A stretch of 64,000 nucleotides of DNA from Terriglobia bacterium (GCA_023512135.1 JAIMAG010000001.1:62001-126000); one strand, 5' to 3'. Counted from the stretch's first letter, positions 33,897 through 43,612 are shown. The notes: generated by a model not told the origin, from the letters alone. Translations and numbers: made by a program.

Positions 33897-34152
33897 CTTG
33901 GGCATGGGGTGATGGAGGTGCAGATTCAATTGCGCCTGCGGGCGCAGGACGCAACGCGCTCGAAGCTCAGCCCAAACTGCCCGCTCTGAAACCGGCCAGC
34001 GGGTCGCTCGCTCCTTCCGGCGGCAGCAGCCCGGGCCGGATTCTGCTCTCGAAGCGAGGCCCGCAGCGGGCTTTGCGACACCGAACTCCAAGCACGACCC
34101 TACTCTGCCGCAGGAGCATGCGGGGGGCTATGGTGCGGCAGTTTCATTTCGG

Positions 34153-34170
34153 CCAGTACAAAAGTACTGG
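34153..34170. repeat. Perfect 7-bp inverted repeat upstream of the haem-binding gene
   Basis: ccagtac-aaaa-gtactgg, 17 bases before the -35 box at 34187. Location and symmetry suit an operator. Confidence 0.45.
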
Positions 34171-34186
34171 AGAAAAGGTTTTCGCA

Positions 34187-34215
34187 TTGTCGGCCAACAG
34201 GTTTGTCAGTAGAAT
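34187..34215 (+). promoter_or_regulatory. Promoter of the haem-binding domain gene
   Basis: TTGTCG (34187-34192) and TAGAAT (34210-34215) with a 17-base spacer; a transcript leader of about 50 nt would precede the ATG at 34271. Confidence 0.55.
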
Positions 34216-34270
34216 CCCGGCGCAATGCAGGGTTTGAACGCAGAGAACGGAGGCTATCCAGGAGTTGTCC

Positions 34271-34750
34271 ATGAAAAAACGGTGGCGCTTCGCGTTGTTG
34301 ACCGTTGCAGGAGTTTTGATCGTTGCCCAGTTTTTCGGGCCGGCGCGAACCAACCCGGCAGCCGATCCCCGGCTGGCCTTCCAGGCCCAGATGGAGGTGC
34401 CGGCTGCGGTGCAGGAGATCGTGAGCCGCTCCTGCCGCGACTGCCACACGAACGAGACCCGCTGGCCGTGGTACAGCTATGTGGCGCCGGTCTCCTGGCT
34501 GGTGATTCATGACGTCAATCACGGACGCAGCCACCTGAACTTCTCCGAATGGGGACGCCTGCGGCCAGACGACGCTGAGGATTTGCTGGAGGAGATCTGC
34601 GAGGTCGCCGAAAAAGGCGAGATGCCGCTGCGCTCCTATCTGCTGCTGCACCCGGACGCACGGCTCAGTTCCACCGACGTGCAGGCCCTGTGCACCTGGA
34701 GCGCGGCCGCCCGGGGGCAGCTCCGCGGTGCGCGCGACCACGAAAAGTAG
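34271..34750 (+). CDS. Haem-binding domain protein (single CxxCH)
   Basis: A 159-residue exported protein: N-terminal membrane/signal segment RFALLTVAGVLIVAQFF, then VSRSCRDCHTNETRWPWYSYVAPVSWLVIHDVNHGRSHLNFSEW, the signature of the haem-bd family with one c-type haem motif (CRDCH). A conserved Trp-rich region and a C-terminal ALCTW follow. It is probably a periplasmic, membrane-anchored electron carrier or redox sensor. AGGAG precedes the ATG at 34271. Confidence 0.85.
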   Translation: MKKRWRFALLTVAGVLIVAQFFGPARTNPAADPRLAFQAQMEVPAAVQEIVSRSCRDCHTNETRWPWYSYVAPVSWLVIHDVNHGRSHLNFSEWGRLRPDDAEDLLEEICEVAEKGEMPLRSYLLLHPDARLSSTDVQALCTWSAAARGQLRGARDHEK

Positions 34751-34766
34751 CCGCAGCGCCCGTCCC

Positions 34767-37700
34767 CTACGGCCGGTCGTTCCACCACCACAGCGGCGCG
34801 AGCGGCTTCTGCTGCGGCCAGATTTGATTCAGCGTGTCGCCTTCGAACAGCTCACCGTTTTTCATCACCCAGCGGACTGTGTTCGTGTTGCGGATGTCGT
34901 CGAGCGGATTGGCGTCCAGAATCACCAGGTCGGCGAGCTTGCCCGGCTCGATCGAGCCCAGGTCTTCGGCCAGGGCTAACGCCTCGGCACCGTGCAGAGT
35001 CGCAGCCCGCAGCACTTCCATGGGCGTCATGCCGCCGGCAGCCAGCGCCCACATCTCCCAGTGGTAGCCCAGGCCCTGCAACTGTCCGTGCGCGCCCACG
35101 CCCACGCGCCCGCCGGCGCGCACGATGGCGGCCGCGGCCGCCGCAATCTTCGGGAAGGCATATTCATCGTAGCGGAACCAGTCGCGCCGCCGAGATTTGC
35201 CCGCCAGAACGTGCTGGGGCATGAAGCGGTTCATCTTCGGGTCGCTGAGTGGATCGCTGGTCGTGTAATAGTAGTTCTCTGCCCACGGCCCGCCGTAGGT
35301 CACCAGCAGCGTGGGCGTGTAGAACATGCCCACGCGGGCGACCAGCTCGACCACATCCCGGTAGAGCGGCACAATCGGGAAATTGTGTTCATTTCCCTTG
35401 AAGCCATCGAGGGCGTGGGTCAGGTCCAGCTTGAGGTCCAGCGCGCCTTCCGTCGTGGGCATCATTTCCAGCTCTTTCGCTGCCTGGACCATCCACTGCC
35501 GCTGCTTGCGGTTGCCGACCAGATAGGATTTCAGGTGGCGGGTGCGGTAGTACTGCTTGTACTTGGCGACGACGTTCCTGGTTTCCTCCAGCGAGCCGAA
35601 CTCGTTGTTCGAAAAAATCCCCGGACCGGTCGAATAGGCACGCGGGCCCAGAATTTCCCCGATGTCCACCAGATCCTGGTAGGCAAACATGTCGTTCGTC
35701 GCCGTCTGCACGTCGAGTCCGGCAGTGACCCCGTAGGCCAAGTTGGCCAGGAAGGCCCAGTTCTGCAGGTCGAGGATGCCGCGGCGAATCTCGAACCAGT
35801 GCGCGTGAGTGTCAATGAAGCCGGGGACAATCGTTTTGCCGCGCACGTCGAAGATGCGCGCGCCGGCGGGAATCGGCACCTGTCCGCGGCGGCCCACGCC
35901 GGCAATGCGGTTGTCCACCACAACGACGTCTGCATTTTCCAGCACTTCGTCGCCGCGCATGGTGATAACGCGCGCACCGCGCAGCACTATCGCGCCGCGC
36001 GGGGTGTGCCGCGGCCGCTCGACAACAATGGCAAACTCTTCCACGGCGGGATCGCGCTTCGGCTGCCAGGGCGACTTGGCCTCGGCCTGCGGCGCCGTCG
36101 CGCCGCCGGCGGCGGATGTCTCTGACGGGTTCCGCTTCTCGGTTTCGTCTTTCTTTTCCGGTTCGAACGATATTGTTTCGAGCTTCCGTCGGAAAAATGC
36201 CGGGCCCACAGCCCAGGTGAGCGTTTCGCCACCATCTGCCCAGGCAAAGTAGTCCGCGCCGACGTCGGTGATCTGTTTCAGCGGCAGCGATGGGGATTTG
36301 ATGTTCACCCGGGGCGCTTCGCCCACCTGCGGCAGCGCAATCAGATAGAGCTGATTGGAGGCGTGCGCCAGCACCCACTTGCCGTCCGGGCTGATGCGAA
36401 TGTCGCTGGCCGGAACAGGTTCTTCGGCAGTGTAGATGCCCGGACCCACGACGCGAATGTGTGTGCGCCGGTCGGTACCGTCATAGCGCAGCGAAACCAG
36501 TCCTTCCCCACCGGAATACACGTAGACTCGATCCGGCTCGTCCCGCCGGAAATGCGGTGTGCCGCGGCCGCGCGCCGGCGCAATCAGACGCGCTTCGCCG
36601 CCTTCGGCGGGGATCCAGACGAGGTCGTCGCCGGGCACGCTGCCGAAATCCACCGGCGCGACGACTCGTGCATAGCGCGATGCGCGCAGGGCAACGATCC
36701 GGCGGCCGTCCGGGGACCAGGCCGGATCGCTGTAGAACGCTGCCGTGCGCGTCAGCTGCACCGGTGGTGCAGAACCATCCGCGCGCACTTTCCAGATATG
36801 GCCTCCTTCGACGGTCCAGGTGACATAGGCGAGCCACTGGCCGTCGGGCGACCAGGCAGGTTGGAATTCGCGGGCATCGCCGGCGGTGACCCGCCGGGGC
36901 GTGCCGCCGGGCAGATCCATCACGTAGAGATGAGTCAGGGCTGAAAAAGCCAGCCGGCGGCCGTCCGGGGACTGCACCGGCGACTGCACGATGCGCGCCC
37001 GCACCGGACCATCCTCGACGCGCTGCGGGAAATAGAGCCGCGGACCGACCTGCTGCTGGACACGGGCGGTGAACGGAATCACGCTGGCCCGGCCGCTGGC
37101 CAGCTCGAGCCGCTGGATCTTCCCATTGAACGAAAGGACCAGTGCACGCCCATCGGGAGTGAAGGCATAGCCGGGAAGCAGATCGCGGGTGAAACGTGAT
37201 TCCTGGTCGTCGCGCTGGACCGGGTAGTAGAGCCAGCGATCTTCTCCGGTTTCCAGGTTGCGCAGGCGCAGTGCGGTCTGGGTTTCGTGGCGGGTGCCGT
37301 AGACGAGCAGTTTGCCGTCGGGAGAGAGCACGGGACGAAACGCCCCGCCGGGAGCGGTGATGACGGTGTCTTCTTCCCCGGTGATGCGGTCGCGGCGCGC
37401 GATCTGCCAAGGGAAATTCTCCATGTTGTACTGGAACCCGCCGCGCTTGCGGGCGTAGTAGAAGTAGCGGCCGTCTGGCGAAGCCACCACGCCGAGGGCG
37501 TTGTGCCGCTGGTCGTTGGGGGTGTTGGGCTGCGGCTTGGCGTTGGTGACCTGCACACCGCTGCCGCCCTCCAGGTGATACATCCAGAGCTCGAAGGTGC
37601 GCAGCCCCCAGGTCGTGCGCGAGACAATCACATACTGCGAATCGGGCGTCCAGGCCGGCGAGGCGAATTCGGCTTTCGTCTCTTTCGAGAGCTTCTTCGG

Positions 37701-38147
37701 TGCGGTGCCGTCGGCGCGGGCCACCCAGAGGTTTTCGGCGCCGTCGCGGTCGCTGAGAAAGGCAATCCATTTTCCATCCGGGGAGAAACGCGGCTGGCTG
37801 TCGAAGGCCATCGTGTTGCCATCCTTGTGAGCCGCATCGCTCAGGGGCAGCCGTCGCGCTTCGCCGCCCGTGACCGGCACCGTGTACAGGTCGCCGAGCA
37901 GTTCGAAGACAATCGTCTGGCCGTCCGGAGACACATCGAGAGAAATCCACGTACCTTCGTCGGTCGTGAACTCCACGGTTCGCTCCGGTTCGAGCGGCAA
38001 CGGCTTGCTGGGTTCGTCTTTTTTCTCTCCCGGCTTCTGCGCCTGCTGCGGTATCCCCGCCGGCGGGAATGCGGCCGCGGGCAGAAGCAAAACGGGAAGA
38101 AGCACCATCACCAGCAACTGCACTCCGAGCGAAGCCCTGTGTTTCAT
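34767..38147 (-). CDS. Exported TolB-propeller/amidohydrolase fusion
   Basis: A 1,126-residue protein. Signal peptide, then residues about 50-690 of WD40-like/TolB repeats (SPDGKWIAFLSDRDGAENLW, SPDGRYFYYARKRGG, SPDGRRIVAL), a low-complexity linker, and a C-terminal amidohydrolase domain (about residues 750-1126) with GFIDTHAHW (metal HxH) and, near the end, GVGAHGQLQGLGYHWEMWALAAGGMTPMEVLRAAT, the expected imidazolonepropionase/prolidase-like pattern. Such fusions are frequent in Acidobacteria and Gemmatimonadetes and are thought to be periplasmic hydrolases or proline-rich peptide peptidases, but their substrates are not established. Confidence 0.85.
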   Translation of the reverse strand: MKHRASLGVQLLVMVLLPVLLLPAAAFPPAGIPQQAQKPGEKKDEPSKPLPLEPERTVEFTTDEGTWISLDVSPDGQTIVFELLGDLYTVPVTGGEARRLPLSDAAHKDGNTMAFDSQPRFSPDGKWIAFLSDRDGAENLWVARADGTAPKKLSKETKAEFASPAWTPDSQYVIVSRTTWGLRTFELWMYHLEGGSGVQVTNAKPQPNTPNDQRHNALGVVASPDGRYFYYARKRGGFQYNMENFPWQIARRDRITGEEDTVITAPGGAFRPVLSPDGKLLVYGTRHETQTALRLRNLETGEDRWLYYPVQRDDQESRFTRDLLPGYAFTPDGRALVLSFNGKIQRLELASGRASVIPFTARVQQQVGPRLYFPQRVEDGPVRARIVQSPVQSPDGRRLAFSALTHLYVMDLPGGTPRRVTAGDAREFQPAWSPDGQWLAYVTWTVEGGHIWKVRADGSAPPVQLTRTAAFYSDPAWSPDGRRIVALRASRYARVVAPVDFGSVPGDDLVWIPAEGGEARLIAPARGRGTPHFRRDEPDRVYVYSGGEGLVSLRYDGTDRRTHIRVVGPGIYTAEEPVPASDIRISPDGKWVLAHASNQLYLIALPQVGEAPRVNIKSPSLPLKQITDVGADYFAWADGGETLTWAVGPAFFRRKLETISFEPEKKDETEKRNPSETSAAGGATAPQAEAKSPWQPKRDPAVEEFAIVVERPRHTPRGAIVLRGARVITMRGDEVLENADVVVVDNRIAGVGRRGQVPIPAGARIFDVRGKTIVPGFIDTHAHWFEIRRGILDLQNWAFLANLAYGVTAGLDVQTATNDMFAYQDLVDIGEILGPRAYSTGPGIFSNNEFGSLEETRNVVAKYKQYYRTRHLKSYLVGNRKQRQWMVQAAKELEMMPTTEGALDLKLDLTHALDGFKGNEHNFPIVPLYRDVVELVARVGMFYTPTLLVTYGGPWAENYYYTTSDPLSDPKMNRFMPQHVLAGKSRRRDWFRYDEYAFPKIAAAAAAIVRAGGRVGVGAHGQLQGLGYHWEMWALAAGGMTPMEVLRAATLHGAEALALAEDLGSIEPGKLADLVILDANPLDDIRNTNTVRWVMKNGELFEGDTLNQIWPQQKPLAPLWWWNDRP

Positions 38148-38261
38148 GGCTGTCCTCCCCTGTTCGGCCCGGCACCCGGTCGGCGCAGCGGTTTCTGCGC
38201 TCCGGCTGCCGTGCGATGAAGCGCGCCATTATACGGGCGTCGGGGTGCGCACAAAAGAAGT

Positions 38262-38290
38262 TTGACTTTGCCCGGCCCGAAGACTAGCGT
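38262..38290 (+). promoter_or_regulatory. Promoter of the bactofilin-like gene
   Basis: TTGACT (38262-38267) and TAGCGT (38285-38290) with a 17-base spacer; the transcript leader of about 30 nt ends at the ATG 38329. Confidence 0.55.
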
Positions 38291-38328
38291 AGCGGCCCAC
38301 GAGAGCACCCCATACCGGGAGAGAAGCG

Positions 38329-39252
38329 ATGAAAACGATCCGCTGTCCGGTTCTGTCTTTCTGGCTGATCCTTTGCTTCGGCGCACTGCCTGCCGTCGCC
38401 GCACAAACCGAAGAGGCTGTTCGCTTGGGAGGCGAAATCACCGTGCCTGCCGGCGAGACAGCGTCGGATGTGGTGTGCATGCAGTGCTCGGTGCGCGTGC
38501 TGGGTCGCGTGGCCGGCGGCGTGGTGGTCCTGCGGGGCGACGTGGAAATCGAAGGCCAAGTGACCGGCGACGTGGTGGCGCTGCTCGGCAACCTGCGACT
38601 GGGCGGGGAATCGGAGGTCGGCGGGGACGTGGTCGCTATCTTCGGCCGGGTCGAGCGGGAAATCGGCGCGCGGACCGGAGGCGAGGTCGTCGCCTTCGGG
38701 CCGGCTCTGGCTGGCCTCGGCTTGCTCGGTGTCGTCGTTCTCGTACTGCTCGCCGGTCTGGTTGTTACGCTGCTGTTCTGCCTGCTCGGCTATGCGGTGC
38801 TGGGCGAACGGCGCACCAGCACGATGGCCGCTGCGCTGCGCGAACGTGCGGCGGTGGCCTGGCTTGTGGGCATCGGCGTGCTCGTTTCCGCCGTTGTGTT
38901 GTTCATCGTCTCCGGATTTCTCGGACCGGCCACACCGATTCTGGCCATCGCCACAGCCGTGCTGCTGTTCGCCACGGTCATTGCGGGCTATACCGGCGCT
39001 GGCTACTGGGTCGGTCGCGGGGTGGCCAAGACCACCGGCCCGCTGGCCACGCTTCTGCTCGGCGTGCTGGTGATCTACCTGTTGCAGGCGATACCGTTCG
39101 CCGGTTTCCTTGCGAGTCTGTTTTTCGGGCCGCTCGCGCTGGGCGTCGCGGCGCTGACCGGTTTCGGCAGCGCACCGGACTGGCTGCTGCGACAGTTCGC
39201 CGGTGGCCACCCAAGCTCAGGCCCGGTTCCCCCGCCACCGGCCAGCCCCTGA
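38329..39252 (+). CDS. Membrane protein with polymer-forming (bactofilin-like) domain
   Basis: A 307-residue exported protein: signal peptide, then a bactofilin-like right-handed beta-helix region (RVAGGVVVLRGDVEIEGQVTGDVVALLGNLRLGGESEVGGDVVAIFGRVE), followed by four membrane segments at about residues 135-290. A Pro-rich C-terminus ends the protein. The G-D-V-V repeats match polymer-forming cytoskeletal domains, here placed outside the cytoplasm. Its role in envelope organisation is inferred. Confidence 0.75.
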   Translation: MKTIRCPVLSFWLILCFGALPAVAAQTEEAVRLGGEITVPAGETASDVVCMQCSVRVLGRVAGGVVVLRGDVEIEGQVTGDVVALLGNLRLGGESEVGGDVVAIFGRVEREIGARTGGEVVAFGPALAGLGLLGVVVLVLLAGLVVTLLFCLLGYAVLGERRTSTMAAALRERAAVAWLVGIGVLVSAVVLFIVSGFLGPATPILAIATAVLLFATVIAGYTGAGYWVGRGVAKTTGPLATLLLGVLVIYLLQAIPFAGFLASLFFGPLALGVAALTGFGSAPDWLLRQFAGGHPSSGPVPPPPASP

Positions 39253-39284
39253 CGACACGCTTTCCGCACACTGTTTCGCTGCGC

Positions 39285-42200
39285 TCAGTTGGGCCGACCT
39301 CCGGTGGCGATGCGGATGTGCGGGATACCCGCTTCGTTCATCCGCCGGTTCAGCGCTGCCAGATCCTGCTCAACGAGCCGATCCACCTGCGCAGCGACTT
39401 CCGCGACCAGTTTTTCCAGCGCGGCGAGCTCTTCGAGCTGCGTAGGCGTTGGCGCGGCGGTGTAGCCTTCGAGTGCACCGTAGAGCCGGCCCATGCGCTG
39501 CGGGATGGTGGGCTCACGGCGCTCGAGCGGCGGCCCAGCCCAGCCGGGCGGCAGGGGCGGATTGACGAAGCGGCCGTGCACCTGATTGACCCGGTCGGAA
39601 AGCTCCCGGGCCGCATCGTGAATCGCCTGCGGAATCTGCCGGCCTGCGGGCCCGCGCCACTGATTCAGGGTGGCGTCGAGCGCGTTCTTCAGGCCGGTGA
39701 TTTTGCGCTGCGCTTCCCTGCTGCGGACGACCAGTTGCATGGCACGATCGAGCGCCTGCCGACGGGCAGCACGGTCAGCCGGGCTGATGCGGATGCGCGG
39801 GTCTTCTTCGACCGTCACGGTCTTGGACTGGGTGTTGTTGCCGAGAGTCACTTTAACGGTGTAGGTGCCCGGGTCCACCAGCGGCCCGCGCATCTGGCCG
39901 AAGAAGCCGGGCGTCTGGGGCTGCTCTTCGCTCGGCTCGATCGGGGGCTGGCTGCGAAGGTCCCAGTTCACACGATTGATGCCGGCTTCTTTGGTGCCTT
40001 CCAGCTCGCGCAATTTTTTGCCCTGGGCGTCTTCGATGGTGATGGTGACTCGTTCGCTGGCGCCCGGTGCCTGCCGCAGGTAGTAGTGAATCAGAGCCCC
40101 GTAGGGCGGATTCGGCGCCAGGAAGATTTTGTGTCCGGTGTTGGCCTTGTGCTGGTTGAGACGCCAAGCGATGGCGGCACGAATGTCGAACAGGTGCAGG
40201 TCGGAAGCCAGGACGCGCGCGTTCAACTGCTCGAGCGGGGTGATGTCGTCGAGCACCCAGATCGAGCGGCCGTGGGTGCCCAGGATGAGATCGTTTTCGC
40301 GCGGGTGAATGACGATATCGTCCACGGGCACCGTCGGAAGATTCAGCTTCAGCGGCGACCAGTTGGCGCCGCGGTCAAAGCTGATATAGGCCCCGTACTC
40401 GGTGCCCACAAACAGCAGGTCGGGGTTGCGGTGATGTTCCCGGATGACGTTGGCCACGCCGTTGTTCTGCGGGATGCCGCGGGAAATTTCCTTCCAGGTG
40501 TTGCCGAAATCTTCGGTGACGTAGACGTAGACCCGGAAGTCGTTCGAGCGGTGGCCATCGAAGGTGACGTAGGCGCGCCCTTCGGCGTGGCGCGAGGCGA
40601 CTACGCGGCTGACGTAGGTGCCCCGGGGCAGGCCGGGCACGCGGTCGGCAACGTTGCGCCAGCTGCGCCCGCCGTCACGGGTGACCTGCAGGTTGCCGTC
40701 GTCGGTGCCAACCCAGAGGACCTGCGGGTTGCGCGGCGATTCGCTGATCGTGGTGATGCACGGCCAGTTCTGCACGCCATCGTGCCGGGAGCGCGTGTGG
40801 CGATCCGGGACGCGGCCCAGGATCTCCAGCTTGTCGCGATCCTGGCCGGTGGTCAGGTCGGGACTGATCTTCTGCCAGCTGTCGCCGCGATTGGTGGATT
40901 TGAACAGGTACTGCGCACCGTAGTAGATCGTCGCCGGGTCGTGCGCACTGATCACGATCGGGGAGTTCCACTGGAAGCGGTACGGCGGTTCGCCTTCAGC
41001 TTCGCGGGGCCGAATGGAAACGGACTCGCTGGTGCGCAGATCGCGGCGGAAGAGGTTGCCGTCCTGCGATTCGGCGTAGAGGATGTTCGGGTCGGTGGGG
41101 TCAATCTGCACATAGAAACCGTCACCGCCGCCGACGCGAACCCATTCGTCGTTGCTGATGCCGCGGGTGTAGAGCGTACGCGAAGGGCCGCACCAGGAAC
41201 CGTTGTCCTGCAGCCCGCCGCAGATGTTGTAGGGCTGCTGCATGTCCACGCCAATTTCGTAGAACTGGCCGATGGCCAGCGTGTTGACGAAATCCCAGGT
41301 TCGGCCGGCGTCATAGCTCCAGTGGATGCCGCCATCGGAGCCGACGATCATGTGATTGGAATCGGCGGGATTGATCCACATGGCGTGGTAGTCGCCGTGG
41401 ATGCGGGTGACACGGTTGGTGACGAACGTTTTGCCGCCGTCTTCCGAGTAGTACATCGGCGCGCCCATCACCCAGATGCGCAGGTCGTTGTTCGGGTCGA
41501 TGACGATTTTGCTGTAGTACATCGGGCGGGGGTTCGTGTCGCTCATCTTGCGCCAGGTCACACCCCTGTCCTCGCTGCGGAACACTCCGCCGCGGGCGTG
41601 CTCGATGATCGCGTAGACAATGGCGGGATTCCGGCGGTAGATCGCCAGTCCGATGCGACCGGTCTGCTCGATGGTCTCCCGGGGCGCTTCGGACCGCGGC
41701 TGGCCCCCCTCGCTGAATTCGGGGTCATAGGGCATGCCTTTTACCACCCGCGTCCAGCTGACCCCGCCATCGGTGGACCGATAGAGCCCCGAGCCCGGCC
41801 CACTGCCCGCAAAACCGAATACGGTGCGGCGCCGCTGATATGCCGCCGCGTACAGGATGTTCGGGCTTTCGTGGTCCATGGCCAGGTCCACCACGCCGGT
41901 GTCTTCGTTGACAAACAGCACCTGCGTCCAGGTGCGGCCGCCGTCGGTGGTTTTGTAGACACCACGCTCGCGATTCGGCCCCCAGAGCCGGCCCAGCGCG
42001 GCCACGTAGACGATGTCGGGATTGTGTGGATGGATGATGATGCGGCCAATGTGGTGGGTCTGCTCGAGACCCATATGCTGCCAGGTCTTTCCGCCGTCTT
42101 CGGATTTGTAGACGCCGTTGCCCCAGGAAGAGCTCTGGCGGTTGTTCGGCTCGCCCGTGCCCACCCAGACGATGGAGGGGTTAGAAGGCGCAACGGCAAC

Positions 42201-42515
42201 GTCACCGATGGTGGAAACCGGCTGATCGTCGAAGATGGGCTCCCAGGTGATGCCGCCATTGGTCGTCTTCCACACGCCGCCGGAAGCCAACCCAACATAG
42301 ACAATGTTCGGGTTCGACTCCACGACGGCAAAATCATCCACCCGGCCCCCCATAATCGCCGGTCCGATTTCGCGGAAACGCAAATGCCGGATGGCGTCGG
42401 CCGGCGTGGTGGGGGTCTGCTGTGCCAGCAGCCCGGTCTGTGCCACCGCCGCCAGGCCCAACGCGGCCAGAAGCAAAAACAGTGACGTGGGTAGAAGTTT
42501 TCTTTGGCGGATCAT
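39285..42515 (-). CDS. Large exported Asp-box (BNR/sortilin-like) propeller protein
   Basis: A 1,076-residue protein with a signal peptide (LLPTSLFLLLAALGLAAVAQTGLLAQ) and a long series of Asp-box repeats: DEDGGKTW-type loops such as SEDGGKTWQHM, TTDGGRTWTQV, STDGGVSWTRV, DAGRTWDFV, RDGGRSWRNV. Two propellers cover about residues 30-800; the C-terminal 270 residues form a beta domain and helices. Similar proteins are annotated as exo-alpha-sialidase-like glycosyl hydrolases, but conserved catalytic residues could not be confirmed. It is probably surface or periplasmic. Confidence 0.82.
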   Translation of the reverse strand: MIRQRKLLPTSLFLLLAALGLAAVAQTGLLAQQTPTTPADAIRHLRFREIGPAIMGGRVDDFAVVESNPNIVYVGLASGGVWKTTNGGITWEPIFDDQPVSTIGDVAVAPSNPSIVWVGTGEPNNRQSSSWGNGVYKSEDGGKTWQHMGLEQTHHIGRIIIHPHNPDIVYVAALGRLWGPNRERGVYKTTDGGRTWTQVLFVNEDTGVVDLAMDHESPNILYAAAYQRRRTVFGFAGSGPGSGLYRSTDGGVSWTRVVKGMPYDPEFSEGGQPRSEAPRETIEQTGRIGLAIYRRNPAIVYAIIEHARGGVFRSEDRGVTWRKMSDTNPRPMYYSKIVIDPNNDLRIWVMGAPMYYSEDGGKTFVTNRVTRIHGDYHAMWINPADSNHMIVGSDGGIHWSYDAGRTWDFVNTLAIGQFYEIGVDMQQPYNICGGLQDNGSWCGPSRTLYTRGISNDEWVRVGGGDGFYVQIDPTDPNILYAESQDGNLFRRDLRTSESVSIRPREAEGEPPYRFQWNSPIVISAHDPATIYYGAQYLFKSTNRGDSWQKISPDLTTGQDRDKLEILGRVPDRHTRSRHDGVQNWPCITTISESPRNPQVLWVGTDDGNLQVTRDGGRSWRNVADRVPGLPRGTYVSRVVASRHAEGRAYVTFDGHRSNDFRVYVYVTEDFGNTWKEISRGIPQNNGVANVIREHHRNPDLLFVGTEYGAYISFDRGANWSPLKLNLPTVPVDDIVIHPRENDLILGTHGRSIWVLDDITPLEQLNARVLASDLHLFDIRAAIAWRLNQHKANTGHKIFLAPNPPYGALIHYYLRQAPGASERVTITIEDAQGKKLRELEGTKEAGINRVNWDLRSQPPIEPSEEQPQTPGFFGQMRGPLVDPGTYTVKVTLGNNTQSKTVTVEEDPRIRISPADRAARRQALDRAMQLVVRSREAQRKITGLKNALDATLNQWRGPAGRQIPQAIHDAARELSDRVNQVHGRFVNPPLPPGWAGPPLERREPTIPQRMGRLYGALEGYTAAPTPTQLEELAALEKLVAEVAAQVDRLVEQDLAALNRRMNEAGIPHIRIATGGRPN

Positions 42516-42694
42516 GGCTCCCTCACTGAGAAACTTTGCGGGTCACGGCATACCCTTGCAGGGCGCAAATGCTAGATTCGTGGACAGAAGAATGCAACCA
42601 AAATCGCAGGGGGCACCTCCCCTGTAACCGCGCATGCGAAAGACGTAGAATCGTGGTCCGGGGTTGCGGTTCCGTGCCGCCCGGCGCATCGCCC

Positions 42695-43084
42695 ATGAAC
42701 GAAGAACGGTTTGCAGCACTGGTCCAGGAGGCGCTGGACAGCCTGCCAGCGCAATTTCGCACGCGACTGCACAATGTCGCCGTGGTCGTGGCCGACCGTC
42801 CCTCGCCCGAAGCCGAGCGCAGCCGCGGCGGCACCGAGCGGGGCGACCTGCTACTGGGGCTGTTCGAAGGAGTGCCGCAAACCGAACGGAGTTTTTTCGA
42901 GCTGGAAACCGGCCCGGCGCGCATCGTGCTGTTCCGGAAAAATATCGAAACCTATGCACGGGAGGCGGCGCGCGAGCAGCATCGTCCGCTCGAGGACGTC
43001 ATTCGAGAGGAAGTGCGCCTGACCGTGCTGCACGAGCTCGGTCATTACTTCGGCATGAGCGAAGCGCAACTGGAGGACGTGTGA
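42695..43084 (+). CDS. Small metallopeptidase (zincin, HExxH)
   Basis: A 129-residue protein with the zinc motif in TVLHELGHYFGMSEAQLEDV at the C-terminus and an N-terminal part MNEERFAALVQEALDSLPAQFRTRLHNVAVVVADRP that matches the minimal metallopeptidase family (formerly DUF1025). Such proteins resemble minimal M-type zincins of unknown substrate. The ATG at 42695 gives the normal length; a longer frame starting further upstream is not credible. Confidence 0.85.
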   Translation: MNEERFAALVQEALDSLPAQFRTRLHNVAVVVADRPSPEAERSRGGTERGDLLLGLFEGVPQTERSFFELETGPARIVLFRKNIETYAREAAREQHRPLEDVIREEVRLTVLHELGHYFGMSEAQLEDV

Positions 43085-43099
43085 GGGGACGGGTCCGGA

Positions 43100-43387
43100 T
43101 CAGGCCGACTGCTGCAGCGCCCGGTCTACCAGGTTGATGCAGCGTTCGGCCCGGTCGCGCAGTTCGCCTTCGACCCGCTGCTGTCGCTCGCGCAGGGCAT
43201 TCAGCTCGTCGGCGATGGCCAGGGCCGCGAGCACTGCAATCCGTTGCGTATCGACCAGACCAGTCGCTTCGGCAACGGCACGCATCTTGGCATCCACCTG
43301 GCGGGCCAGCTCGGCAATATAGGCCTCGTCGAGTTCCCCACGAATCTGATAGGACTGACCGAAGATCTCCACTTTCGTGACGCTCAC
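43100..43387 (-). CDS. zapA: Cell-division protein ZapA
   Basis: A 95-residue ZapA: VEIFGQSYQIRGELDEAYIAELARQVDAKMRAVAEATGLVDTQRIAVLAALAIADELNALRE, the N-terminal globular part and the coiled-coil C-terminus that bundle FtsZ. The start is GTG at 43387. In several bacteria zapA lies next to the 6S RNA gene, which bears on the RNA candidate upstream (43631-43806). Confidence 0.93.
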   Translation of the reverse strand: MSVTKVEIFGQSYQIRGELDEAYIAELARQVDAKMRAVAEATGLVDTQRIAVLAALAIADELNALRERQQRVEGELRDRAERCINLVDRALQQSA

Positions 43388-43504
43388 GGGTGCCTCCCAG
43401 CTGGGATTGCTATTCTGCTCGCTCAGCCGCCAGCAGACAAGCAGAAACTCGGGCGTAACCTTCTCCGCTGTCGCTGCCTGCCTCGGCTCCTGTCGCCGAC
43501 GGCT

Positions 43505-43612
43505 TCACCGCTGAAGCTGGAAGTTGACCACGACGCGCGTTTCGATTTCCACCGGCTGACCGTTCAGCCGGGGCGGCCGGTAGCGCCAAGCCAGCCGCAC
43601 AGAGTCGCGCAT
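43505..43612 (-). pseudogene. TonB C-terminal domain fragment
   Basis: A 35-codon frame: MRDSVRLAWRYRPPRLNG, then QPVEIETRVVVNFQLQR and stop. The order W-R-Y-R-P, NGQPVEIETRVVVNFQLQ is the end of the TonB/energy-transducer C-terminal domain (PF03544). A stop lies just upstream in frame, so the rest of the protein is missing. A GAGGTG site before the ATG would allow translation, so expression as a small protein is not excluded, but it looks like a decayed remnant between an RNA candidate and zapA. Confidence 0.6.

Noticed and set aside
33967-34119. 50-codon minus-strand frame before the orphan terminator
   Set aside because: Poor codon bias and no ribosome site; kept only as a possible source of the terminated transcript.
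38262-42485. A 1,407-codon plus-strand frame
   Set aside because: It runs through the bactofilin-like gene in another frame and antisense through the Asp-box gene. Its product is an Arg/Asp/Gly-rich string without domains.
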